NCBI RefSeq assembly: GCF_900747795.2
Contig: NC_041394.2
Coordinates: 337,999,414 to 338,063,413, forward strand
Reading direction: 5' to 3'
Source: Erpetoichthys calabaricus
Lineage: Eukaryota; Chordata; Cladistia; Polypteriformes; Polypteridae
Length of the DNA stretch: 64,000 bases
Below the pieces are notes generated by a model. It saw only the letters and a list, made by a program, of their open reading frames with translations, searched no databases and had not been told where the DNA came from. Shown here piece by piece: positions 10,940 through 21,467 of this stretch. The translations under genes were made by a program, and so were the position numbers. Position 1 is the first letter of the stretch; every line of letters begins with the position of its first letter.

Positions 10940-11519
10940 TAATTCTGCACTTTCTTATGCTTGTTTTATTTCGTTTATTGTACGTATAGTTCGTGGATAC
11001 AGCTGACTCGAATTGTTTGGATTTGGCTTAATATTTACAGATTTTATGGACTCCACTTTACTGGGAACAGCCGTGTCTGTGGATCACGGGACGAGACCTA
11101 CGAGCATTTCTTTGTACCTGGCGATCTAGCACCTCGGGATGATCTGTCTCCGTGATTATATTCGCTATGCTGATCTGCTCCCATTTCATCTTACAGTACT
11201 CTACATCCGGGAACTGATCTGATGTTCATACTAACCTGGCTTATGGCTTCGGTGCGATCACGCCTGAAATTACCAAGCATTACTGTTTATGGCTGTGTAT
11301 TGGAACATCCAAATCCTGCTTCCTCCTCCAGCTGCTGTGCTTTCTGCTGCTTACTATCACCGCTCACCTACGCTACCACACCCGCCTGTCCTACCAGCTG
11401 CGTTGTGCTGTGCTGCTTCTACACTGCTATCAGCTAAGTATCACTCACTATTTTAGCACTTTGAGCACTGAGAAAAGCGCTATATAAATGAAATGAATTA
11501 TTATTATTTATTATTAAAC
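10940..11519 (+). mobile_element. Retroelement insertion with L2-type 3' tail
   Basis: The right end reads AAAGCGCTATATAAATGAAA followed by TTATTATTATTT, the 3' terminus typical of L2-clade LINEs and the SINEs they mobilise. The upstream 500 bp are not part of any Helitron piece I recognise. The left boundary is approximate. Similar tails are at 21926, 24832 and (reverse) 27604. Confidence 0.6.
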
Positions 11520-11589
11520 ACTAAAGTACAAAAACGAAGTAGAAAGTAACACTAAACCGCAACACCGCCGGGAACACCGGCACACCACG

Positions 11590-12095
11590 TCTACTAAACA
11601 CTAAGAAACACTAAAGGAAGAAATACTAATCAGTAAGTACCGCGTCTACGAAACAGTAAATCAGTAAAGGAGAAAGGACTAACCGCGTGAACTGCGGAGC
11701 TCAGCTCGGAGCGAAATGAAGTGAATGAAATCAGGTGAATGGGAGGGGAGATGATCACGTGACTCCCCCACCTGCCTTAACTCTCCATCCCTCCACAAAC
11801 ACAGTCTCTTGGATCCCAACTCTCCTTTCGCACACCGTGTCTACTAAACACTAAGAAACACTAAGTAGAAACACTAAAGGAAAAAATACTATTCGGTAAG
11901 CACTGCGTCTACTAAACAGTAAATCAGTAAAGGACGGCAAGACTGCGTCAGCTGCGGAGCGGAGCTCGGAGCGAAATGAAGTGAATGAAATGAGGTGAAT
12001 GGGAGGGGAGATGATCACGTGATTCCAACACCCACCTTAACTCTCCATCCCTCCACAAACACAGCCACACGGATCCCAACTCTCCTTTATATGTA
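11590..12095 (-). repeat. Tandem duplication of the Helitron C 5' leader
   Basis: Two copies of about 245-260 bp (11590-11836 and 11837-12095) share AACTCTCCATCCCTCCACAA, GGATCCCAACTCTCCTTT and GGAGCGAAATGAAGTGAATG. Only the outer one reaches the TC terminus at 12099. Both contain short CTAAACACTAAGAAACACTA repeats. Confidence 0.85.
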
Positions 12096-12099
12096 TAGA

Positions 12100-13979
12100 T
12101 TTAAAATACAGGGGCAAATTCAACACAAAATTGGGTCATTAATGCCATTGCCTGATGAGAGCCACAAATTCCTCCAAATGTATTTTTTTGGGAATGAAGA
12201 CGAAGAAGCAACATTACGTTGTGATACAATTCCTGGGATCAACAAAGAAATTGTTCTTGACATCCAAAAAATTATGCATGAACATAATGCATAGTGAAAA
12301 TGTTCAAGACCACTCTCGAAAGAATGGCGACAGATCAATACAAATTAATCATTAGAGCAGATAAAACTCCAGTTAATGAGCATGAGCGAAGATTTAACAC
12401 ACCTACCATTAATGAAGTGACAATTGTATTGGTCGGAGAACATGTCGGTACCAGAGACATTGTCCTTCAAAGACGTCAAGAATGCTTGCAGCGTATTTCA
12501 GAAACGCACAGGTCATACGATGCTCTGCAATATCCCATAATTTTTTCCAAAAGAGAAGATGGGTATGATTTTAATTTAAAGCAAATTAATGTCAAGATTG
12601 GAGCTCTTACAAATAAAAAAAATTCAGCCATGGACTATTATGCATACCGCATAATAATTCGAGCAGGTCAACTGAACAATATTTTACTTTGCAGACAGCT
12701 CTTCCATCAGTATATTGTCGACATGTATGCCAAAGTAGAATCAGAATGACTCTTATTCATCTGGATAAATCAGAAGAAGCTGCGTGTTGATGATTATATT
12801 CATTTAAGAGATGCTATATATAACGATGGAGTTGCAAATAACATCGGAAGAATGGTGATTTTATCGGCAACATATACAGGTATTCCGAGGCACATGCATG
12901 AATATGCACACGACGCTATGTCATATGTTCGTGAATATGGATGCCCAGACCTGTTCATAACTTTCACCAGTAATCCAACATGGTCTGAGATTAAAAAAAC
13001 TATTCAGTGGTCAGTCACCAGCTGATCGACATGATTTGACAGCCCGAGTATTTAAGTTAAAGTTGCTCAAGTTGATGGATGTGATTACAAAAAGCCACAT
13101 CTATGGACAGCCAAACTGTTGGATGTACTCAATTGAGTGGCAAAAAAAGGGTCTTCCACATGCTCACATCTTGGTATGGTTAAAGGGAAAAATACGCTCT
13201 ACACATGTTGATAGAGTTATTTCGGCTGAGCTTCCGAATCCTCAGGATGATCCAGTATTACTTGAGATCATATCTAAGCACATGATCCATGGGCCCTGTG
13301 GTGCCATCAACATAAGGTCTCCATGCATGAAGAACAACAAGTGCACTAAACGTTACCCAAGGGAAATGATTCAGGAAACAGACTACCGACGATGGTTATC
13401 CTCGATACAGACGACGGAAACCATGTGATGGAGGGTACACTGCAATTATTAAATTAAAGGTGGATAATCAATATCAAGATGTAGAAGTCAACAACAGATG
13501 GGTTGTGTCTTACTCTCCTTTACTCTCAAAAATGTTTCATGTGCACATAAATGTAGAGTTCCGTAACTCTGTGAAATCGATAAAGTACATTAAAGTACAA
13601 ATATGTCAACAAAGGGAGCGACATGGCTGTCCTACAGGTTAATAATGACTCCTCCAATGATGAAATAACACAGTACCAAATGGGGCGATACATTAGTAGC
13701 AATGAAGCAGTATGGCGTTTGCTTCATTTTCATATCCACGAACGTTATCCAATGGTTGCATACCTATGTGTACATTTGGAAAATGGACAACGTGTATATT
13801 TTAATGAAGACAATATGTTTAATGTAGCCTTGCAACCACCCAACACAACACTGACTACTTTTTCAAACCCTGTCAGGATGATCTATTTGCAAGAACATTG
13901 TTGTATACTAATGTACCGAGATATTATATGTGGAATGCATCTTCAAAAACGTTTAATAGAAGGAAACAAGGTGCAATAG
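12100..13979 (+). pseudogene. Rep (HUH endonuclease) part of Helitron D RepHel, continued after the block
   Basis: Resumes exactly at 12100 with FKIQGQIQHKIGSLMPLP. Then come YKLIIRADKTPVNEHERRFN (12350), the Helitron_like_N domain, the HUH motif GLPHAHILVW (about 13150), CTKRYPREM, and the tyrosine region DEITQYQMGRYISSNEAVWR (about 13655) with the two Tyr expected to attack DNA. The protein nicks the donor strand at CTAG/TC ends. Frames change near 12290 and 13430, and an in-frame TGA at about 12748 replaces a likely CGA (Arg). Key residues survive although the gene is broken. Confidence 0.9.
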
Positions 13980-16050
13980 TGCCAAGTCATGACGGAATTC
14001 GAATGAGTGATACTATAGTACGTGTATACACCGTACACCCATACAACTCAGAATGCTACTACCTGTGCCTCTTGCTCCACACGATCCATGGACCTACATC
14101 TTTTACTTCATTGAAAACTGTCGATGGACATGTATGTGAGACCTATCGTGAAGCTTGCCAAAAACTTGGTTTACTAGAAGACGATCAACACTGGGACACC
14201 ACGCTTCTTGAGGCATCTGTTACATGCTTTGCTCCTCAATTACGGGATCTATTTGCAATTATTCTTACAACTTGCACTCCATCAAGTCTTTGGGAAAAGT
14301 ACAAAGACAGCCTTAGTGAGGATATACTTCGTCAACAACAGATGGCCAATCCCAATATAGATGTAAATTACACTCAGGATATTTATAATAAAGCTCTTAT
14401 ACGAATAGAGGACAAGTGTCTTCGTATAACCAGCAAAACATTACTACACTTGGGTTTACCAGCTCCAAACAGGGCAGCATCAGATGCAATAGATACGGAT
14501 GTCTTAAGAGAAAGGTCTTACGATGTAAATGTTTTAAGACAATTTATAGCTACGAACAAACCCCTTTTAACACCAGACCAGTTAACTGCATTCAATCATA
14601 TAATGGGTTTGATTAAAAAAGGAAATGGTGGTGTTGTTTTCCTTGATTCTCCTGGAGGAACAGGAAACATTCTTAATAAACCTGATTCTTGCTAAGATAC
14701 GAGCGAATGGTGACATAGCTCTGGCTGTAGCGTCATTGGGAATCGCTTCCACATTATTAGATGGAGGCCGTACAGCACATTCGGCATTCCAATTACCATT
14801 AAACCTCGCTCACGATGAAAATCCAATTTGCAACATACGCAAGGGCTCTGGAAAGGCAAAAGTCTTGCAACATTCAAAGATAATAGTTTGGGATGAGTGC
14901 ACCACGGCACATAAAAGAGCTTATGAAGCCTTGAACCGAACAATGCAAGATCTCAGAGATCCTACCAAAATAATGGAAGGTACTGTTGTTTTACTTGCAG
15001 GAGATTTTCATCAAACATTACCGGTTATTTCACGAGGCACACCAGTAAATGAACTCAACGCGTGTTTAAAATCATCTACAATTTGGAAACATGTTGAAAC
15101 AAAAAACCTAACTACCAACATGAGGGTGCGTATTCTCGGTGATGACACGGCAGATAATTTTGTGAAGCAGCTACTCAGTGTTCGAAATGGGAAATACCCT
15201 TCGGACTCTCTTTCAGGATTGATTTCCTTTTCACCTGATTTCTGTGTGTTGTTACCTTCAGTACAAGAAATAATACGGAAAGTTTTTCCTAATCTTCCAA
15301 CTAATAGTAAAAGATGAACAATGGCTTTGCGAACGTGCAATTCTCGCTCCAAAAAACGATAATGTCAATAAAATTAACAACACCATCCTCCAAGAGCTCC
15401 CAGGACCATACATAACATATAAATCTATTGATACTATTATGGACCCCAATCAAGCAGTTAATTATCCAACTGAATTTTTAAATTCATTGGAGCCACCAGG
15501 TCCACCGCCTCATAAATTAAATTTGAAAGTTCGTTCAATCATTATATTACTCCGGAATTTAGATCCTCCCAAACTGTGTAATGGCACAAGATTGTATGTC
15601 ACAAAATTAATACCAAATGTCATTGAGGCGACAATCTTGACAAATGCCGGTAGAGGGAATAGTGTCTTCATACCATGTATCCCGCTCATCCCTGGGGACA
15701 TGCCATTTGACTTCAAAAGGCTACAATTTCCGGTCCGCCTTGCATTTGCAATTACAATAAATAGAGCACAAGGCCAATCACTTAAAGTTGTAGGAATCAA
15801 TTTAGAAAATCCATGCTTCTCCCACGATCAGTTATATGTAGCATGTTCTCGGGTGGGTACACCAAAAAATGTATACATTTATGCACCGAATGGAAAAAAC
15901 AAAGAATGTAGTTTACCCGAAAGCACTGCAGTAGTAATCAATGTTTACTTCATATTCTCATATGATGACAATGTTAATAATGTTGTTTATATTGATTTAT
16001 ATGTTATTGTAAATACTCTTTATTTATTGAAAAATAAAATTGGTAATTAA
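13980..16050 (+). pseudogene. Pif1-like helicase part of Helitron D RepHel
   Basis: Frames 13898-14695, 14625-15317 and 15439-16050 follow one another. The P-loop reads LDSPGGTGN, where the family has GGTGKT: the sequence lacks two A residues, which both shifts the frame and removes the ATP-binding Lys-Thr. After it come Walker B IIVWDEC (about 14885), LLAGDFHQTLPVI (about 15000), TTNMR (about 15110), then FPVRLAFAITINRAQGQSL (about 15730) and QLYVACSRVG. This unwinds the displaced strand in rolling-circle transposition. The frame ends 77 bp before the 3' terminus, as usual in Helitrons. Confidence 0.9.
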
Positions 16051-16127
16051 CAAACTTATTTTATAAATACTGCATTTTATTTTTTTCCCTTCCACTCAGT
16101 GAGCGAAGCCACTGGGTAATCAGCTAG

Positions 16128-16372
16128 TAAATATATACTCAACAGTCTAATAACTACCCCTTTACTCCTTTTAAGATTTAACAGTTAATATTACACTTAC
16201 TAAGTCAGTAATTTACTAAAGAAAAAAAAAACAAAAAAAACTATTCACAAATTTCATCATAAAATAGTAAACCTCACTACTTTTTAACTTTGACATAAAA
16301 AGTATGAAACACCTTTTTCGGGCCTGTACTTCCAACTCCTAAAACTTAAATGTATTTTTATTTTACACTTAC
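16128..16372. other. Presumed intron sequence between zinc-finger exon and Helitron D
   Basis: AT-rich and without further features. If the exon at 16373-16752 belongs to a gene reading leftward, this and Helitron D lie in its next intron. Confidence 0.5.
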
Positions 16373-16752
16373 TTTGTTCAGAATGATTTGAAGGTGTTGG
16401 CTGATCTTCCCAAGTCCTACCAGATGAAGCTGTCTCAGTCCTCTTTGTGTCAGACTGTAATGACTCAGATCTCACAGCAGGGTCCCCACGCTTCATAATC
16501 TCCCACTTGTGCATCTCACTGTTGACAGAAGTCCCCCCAGCCTCTTCTTTAATATCCACTGACCTCAGTTCATAATCCTCATCCTTAATGCAGAGACTCT
16601 CCTGTCCATGGTGGACAGACTCCCATTCATAGTTCTCCTCCTCCTCCTTAATACTCACAGTCATTACCTCCATGGTATTTATGTCAGCCTCACATGTCTC
16701 TTCTTTCACATTCATCTTAGTGGTTTAGTAAATGGCATCTGCTTCTTCCTTG
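16373..16752 (-). CDS. 5' coding exon of a fish C2H2 zinc-finger gene (partial)
   Basis: On the minus strand an acceptor (TGTTCTTTCAACAG, exon starting at 16752) leads after 37 bases to ATG at 16715. The exon encodes 114 residues, MNVKEETCEADINTMEVMTV... with repeated SIKEEE, CIKDED and VDIKEEA, and stops at a GTAAGT donor (16372-16367) in phase 1. Acidic IKEE-rich N-termini of this kind precede zinc-finger arrays in large fish ZNF families and are thought to be regulatory. No finger exon (HTGEKPY repeats) occurs leftward to position 1, so the finger exon is more than 16 kb away or the exon is an orphan. The open frame past the donor (to 16284) is intron. Confidence 0.75.
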
Positions 16753-19306
16753 CTGTTGAAAGAACAGAATTTAAATTAAAAAAAACAACATCATTCAGAA
16801 CTAAAAATATTCCAGTTTCTTTTTTTTTTTAGCACTCTACCAGCTAAGCTTTATCCTATTATCATCATCACTCTTCATATCTCACTATAATATGTAACAC
16901 GAACTGAGAAGTGTGGAGTGAGGGTCCAACAGGTTTGTGGAATAGGACCTCAAACAGTTGTGGGCTACCAAAATTCACTACTTGGATTACACATATTGTG
17001 TGTAAAAGTGTTGTATTGTAGGCTCCAAGTACTAGTTACAGTAGATGTGCTTACTGATTTTCTATAACAACTTAGTGGAAACAAAGTAGTAGGCTAGGAC
17101 ATACGAAGGCAATTTAATTTGAAAATTAAACTCAATCGTTATTTGAGATGGCATCATTAACAGCAGGCACTATTGAAAGGTGCTTTACAATAAAAAGATT
17201 ACATGCAGGATGAAATACAAGTGATGAGTACAATTATATCAAAGCAGCAAATGGAGAACAGAAATCCAAGAAAGGCAAACAGCAAGCAGAGTTGTAATTC
17301 CACCTCACAGATTTAACAAGTAAGGACATAATTAGTTGCAACCAATTAGAGGACATATTGGATAATTCAAAGGTTTATACTCCATTAAACCAGCAGATTA
17401 CTTGCTGAGCTGCTGACCTGTTACATATGAGTTTACTGCCACTGTATTGTGTACCTGTAAAGGAGCTTAAGATAATTAGATGTGAGTAATGGAATACAAA
17501 ATCTGGCAGAAAGAGTGCATTTATTGAGATGTTTAACACAAATGTTAGGGGTAGTTGGGCTATGACCATGATGTAGAGTCATGCCTCTCTGAACATGAAG
17601 ATTTTTTTTTATATAAATAGACTTCTTAATAAGAAAAAAACAAAACTAAGATATATTTCTGAATTATTTTCCTCCTTCAATCAAAAAACTAAAATTCACA
17701 ACCTACTATTTAGTGAACATGTGCAGTAAAACGCCCAGGAGCATGGTGCCAGTGTGGACTTTTAATTCATGAATGCAATTTTCTCTGGCTCCATTAGTCC
17801 AACTCTTTTCAAGTATGATTGGCCTGTGTACACAGTAGTAACAAACATTTTGATGTTACTGTCTTAAAGACTCACTGAGGAAGCATATCTCATAGGCATT
17901 TTGGGACAACATAGAGTTTGAAAATAATAATACTGTCTGAAAAGAGGCGCTTAATGATGGAGGACAGCAGCCAAATGGCACAGGTCTTAATGGACATTTG
18001 CAGACTTTCCTTTAAAATCTCTAAAATAAAACTTCAGCCCTGTTTTTAACAGTTCAAAATAAAGATGAATGTTTATCAATTTCACTTTGTGGTATTGAGA
18101 ATTTAGATTAAGGATTAAATGTGCCTTATTATTAGTTTTATTGCTATTAGCTATTAAAAGTTTATGCTAAAACAGATGGTGACCTTTTAAGCTGCTTCAG
18201 GCATAAGGGGTGCTGGGCCACAGGCCTGCCTGAATTTTTTACTTACTTTGTTATGAACTTTTGTAAGTCAATAACATTCAGTTCTCTGAAGGAACTGATA
18301 AAGTAAGCAAGCAGATTTGTGTCTTGGGAACACGGCTGCTGAGGCTTCCGACTGACAGAAGACTAGACAGAACATTAAACAAGCTTCCACAAGCATTCAT
18401 TAGCCTTCAGTTTTTAAGAACACTAAGCAAGCATTCATGTTAGTGCATAAATATATAAAAATTTTAGATGCCATTTAAATTTAGATATTAGGGCCTATCA
18501 ATACCTTAGGTGATTAACTTAAAGCAAAATGTATTGTGTTAGCTAGCATGAGCTACTGTATATAAGAGTTTAAGAGTTGATTACTAAAGGCTAGGGTTTT
18601 TCTCTTTTTTAAATGTAAGTCTGTGGACCCAAGGTCGCCTGCTTCCATTCCCACCAGCTGAGCTCCTGTGCTGGCAGGTCAGATATAGTGGCAGGCTGCT
18701 TGCCCCTGCCTAACTGTGCAGCTGCCTGTGTTTGAAGGATTTCATATCAGCATGCATATATATTTTAGACAGCATTTAAGTTTATATGTCAATGCTTCTT
18801 TTTGAATCCTTATAATAATAAAGCAAGTCATAGCAAAATGTATTAAACTAGCTAGCTTTAAGCTTTATAAGAGTAACTGTTAAAAGCTTGTATGTTTCCT
18901 TTCTTCAGGCTTGCCTGCTCAAGGCTGTCCACAGCTTAGACCTTATCTGTGGAGATGTGTGCTGTTGCTTATCAACACAACTGACTATGATTTTAGCCTT
19001 AAGGGAAGTTTGTGCAACAAGTAATTATTAAATGAGCGATCCAGTTTTCAAATGGGGGGTATGCTTGATTCCAACATAATGATGAGAACTGATTAACTGA
19101 AAGGCCATCGATCTTTAACAGCACAGGATTAGGAACACAAGAATGAAGGGAGATGTATCTGGGTGATACTCACCTCCAGGTGAAAAATATGTCCTGCAAG
19201 CCAAAGTGAAGATAAGGAAATTGTTGAGAAGGTCTACTGGGATGGAGATTGTTATGGGGAAGTCTACATGGCAAGTTTATTGATATGATAAACTCTACAA
19301 GACCAG
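16753..19306. other. Gene-free stretch upstream of the zinc-finger exon
   Basis: No coding exon recognised. It contains the diverged tandem repeat at 18440-18920. An upstream exon of the zinc-finger gene may lie here but cannot be identified from sequence alone. Confidence 0.5.
18440..18920. repeat. Decayed tandem duplication, period about 306 bp
   Basis: Copy 1 (from about 18446) and copy 2 (from about 18752) share in the same order GCATAAATATAT/GCATGCATATAT, ATTTAAATTTA/ATTTAAGTTTA, AGCAAAATGTATT, TAGCTAGC and TATAAGAGT. Identity is patchy, so it is old. Confidence 0.65.
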
Positions 19307-19551
19307 GGGCCTCATGCATAACGCTGTGCATACAATTCGCACTATAACATGACGTAAGCACAAAAGTGGAAATGTGCTCACGCACAAAAAAATCCAGATG
19401 CATAAATCTGTGCGTTCGCCAACTTCCACGTTCTTCCGCTCCATAAATCCCGGTCAGCGTGAAAAATGACGCACCTTCTGTCCCACCCCAACTCCTCCCA
19501 GAATCTTTGAATATGCAAATCAATATAAATAGCCCTTAAACTCGGCCTTCT

Positions 19552-19782
19552 GTGAAAAGGCAAAGGCAAAAGCAAGAGGAAAAACAGAAGAATTTAGGCA
19601 AATACCAAGTGGAGGCAAAGAAAAACATACTTTTTGTTGGTTTAAACAGTGGTATAAACAACAAAAGGAAGTTGATCGAGCGACAGAGTGTCAGAGAAAC
19701 TCAAAAGTTCAAGTTCACAAAGTCGCACAGTGCCGAAATAAAAAAGAAGTTGTCACATATCAAAGTCACTGTGAAAAGGTGA
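19552..19782 (+). pseudogene. Myb/SANT-like accessory protein of Harbinger (fragment)
   Basis: The 76-residue frame resembles the Myb-like DNA-binding protein encoded beside Harbinger transposases: AKKNILFVGLNSGINNKRK followed by EIKKKLSHIKVTVKR, matching the family pattern ARKxxLFGxLSSGxxNKxK ... EVKKKWSDIKVxVKR. In active elements it binds the termini and helps import the transposase. The tryptophans of the repeat are missing or replaced here, so it is a decayed remnant. The same region occurs in the copy at 55930-56130. Confidence 0.7.
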
Positions 19783-21015
19783 GTTGTAGCCTACCATCTG
19801 AGTCTCATATGAAAGCTTATTAGGGTACAAAGAAAAAAAAAAGGCACACAGTGTGAAAAAAGCACGAAATGTCAACTTTAATCTCTACATTTCCACTTTA
19901 ATCACCTAGTTTATTTTGTCATTAAAGTAGAGCATCATAAACTTCATCTTAAAATCATTTAATTTACTAGTTTCTCAATACCATCGTAACTAAAGTAGCA
20001 TGTTAAATGATTTGTTTTGTATTTGATCTTCTATGTGCTCTGTGTGTGTGAATCACTATGTGCTTCCCGGCTTTCTCTTCCTCCGACAAGACACAGAATC
20101 CATTACGTTCGTGATATTACAGCTCTCTGAATAATTAAAATACTGAGATGTATACGTGATATCATTTTCATGATGATAGGAGTTAAAGCATGTTATTAAA
20201 CATGGGAACACGCGTGAGACATGAACAATCACTGCGCCACCAAGATGCTTGATGGGCCATGCGCAACCTTCGATGAAATACTTTATTGTAGCAATACTGT
20301 CTCTTTCTAACGTATTAATCTCCAATTCCTGTCCTTACTTTTCTTTCTCCAAATACCCAATTGCCACACAATCAGCTCTGTAATAGACGCTAAGCCATGT
20401 AAGCTTAGAACGCTGATTCTTCAAAACTTTTAAGGATCTTCAAAATATTTTCGTAGTATGTGTTTAATTATTCTATCCATCTATCCTTCCAGTGTTGCGT
20501 CAGCACCAGCAAGAATACAGCCCGAGGCAAGAACAATCCGTGAACGGAGCGCCAACAGCTCGCTAGCGCTGTGGTACCGTGTAGTAAAAGTTAAAGTTTT
20601 ATCTGTATAATATAAAACATATTTTGCTGCATTTCATCTTAAAAATGATATTATCATCATATGTAAATACACGCTTTATAAAGTGGCTCAGGTTGTGCAA
20701 TATTATAACTGTATCGCAAGTTTGCAGTGAGGCAATAGTACTTGTAAATACAAACAGTTCTACAAGGAGCACTTGATGGTCTGATTGAGTGCGTTTAGAG
20801 TTCTTGGGATGAAACTGTTTCTGAACTGCGAGGTCAGTACAGGAAAGGCTCTAAAGCATTTGCCGTGTGAGAGCAGTTCAATAGACAAGCAAGGCTGAGG
20901 CAGCGTGTGCTTGATGCTGTATACCGATAATTCTATTTCCGATCAGCTGCTGTACAGTTGTGATTCACACTCAGATACAGTGATATAAATACTCCGAGTG
21001 GTGCAGTGAGAGTAA

Positions 21016-21077
21016 TATGGAAAAAGATGATCCGATGAGGCAACCCCTAACGGGAGCTGCTGAAAGAAGAAGAAGAA
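21016..21077 (+). mobile_element. 62 bp retroposed 3' end flanked by 16 bp duplications
   Basis: The insert reads TATGGAAAAAGATGATCCGA...GCAACCCCTAACGGGAGC...GAAAGAAGAAGAAGAA and is bounded by perfect copies of GGTGCAGTGAGAGTAA (21000-21015 and 21078-21093). The long target duplication and AAG-rich tail show target-primed reverse transcription of a strongly truncated LINE or SINE. Confidence 0.85.
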
Positions 21078-21467
21078 GGTGCAGTGAGAGTAACAATGCT
21101 AAAGCAGTTATGGTATTTAGAATAGTTTGACCATTCCGTGGACCATTATATTGTTACAGGTTAATTACAATCAGTTGCATTAAACTAATGAATAATATGC
21201 GGTTAATATCAGTGTATTTATAAAGCTGCATCAGGGATGTGGATTTAAAAAAGAAAGGATAACCACACAGGAACAGTAACACTGCTTTGATGCTGGGTGC
21301 CGCCAGTCTGCAAAACCGAGCAGAGAACTTGTGTACGACAGGGTATGAGCTACCGTGGAAATATGCGTGGCTTTACGCCAAGTTTAGGTTTTATACATCG
21401 CGATTTGAACGTGGAAACGTTCTTACGCAACGTTTTTGTGCGTACGCACCATTTATATATGAGGCCC

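Larger units (their letters stand above)
3767..12099 (-). mobile_element. Nested Helitron block inserted in Helitron D
   Basis: The block starts with CTAG (a Helitron 3' end on the minus strand) next to A3766 and ends with GA (TC, a 5' end on the minus strand) next to T12100. Removing it restores the D reading frame exactly. Inside are three 5' ends (4683, 7784, 12099) and two 3' ends (3767, 4756), all minus strand, so it is a head-to-tail stack and not one clean copy. Order of insertion is partly unresolved because element C lacks an obvious 3' terminus. Confidence 0.85.
7785..12099 (-). mobile_element. Helitron C, second Helitron family in the stack
   Basis: Its 5' end on the minus strand is TCTATACATATAAAGGAGAG (ending at 12099), a different leader from A and B. 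Reading 5' to 3' it holds a duplicated leader (11590-12095), a retroelement insertion (10940-11519), a peptidase-like ORF (10214-10740), decayed Rep and helicase pieces (8750-10060) and a MITE (7899-8698). I cannot find a convincing CTRR terminus; the sequence fades near 7800. Confidence 0.75.
2237..16127 (+). mobile_element. Helitron D, autonomous-type rolling-circle transposon, split by a nested block
   Basis: It begins with TCTATATATA preceded by A (2236) and ends with CTAG followed by T (16128), the standard Helitron A|T target with no duplication. A CAGTG...CACTG hairpin (about 16097-16115) lies just before the CTAG end. Coding pieces belong to the RepHel protein: zinc-finger N-terminus (3452-3766), HUH Rep endonuclease (12100-13979) and Pif1-like helicase (13980-16050). 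Without the 3767-12099 block it would be about 5.56 kb, normal for an autonomous Helitron. Frameshifts and stops make it inactive. Ends and gene order are seen directly; family naming rests on knowledge of Helitron structure. Confidence 0.9.
19307..21467 (+). mobile_element. PIF/Harbinger element with both termini
   Basis: Left end GGGCCTCATGCATAACGC and right end ...ATTTATATATGAGGCCC are inverted copies. CAG at 19304-19306 and CAA at 21468-21470 fit the 3 bp CWG-type target of this superfamily with one change. The inner right end (GTTCTTACGCAACGTTTTTG) is typical of fish Harbinger ends. The element carries a Myb-like ORF (19552-19782) but I see no intact DDE transposase. A 62 bp retroinsertion lies at 21016-21077. 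Confidence 0.8.

Noticed and set aside
20056-20325. 89-residue minus-strand frame in the Harbinger copy as its transposase
   Set aside because: No similarity to Harbinger DDE motifs that I can see.
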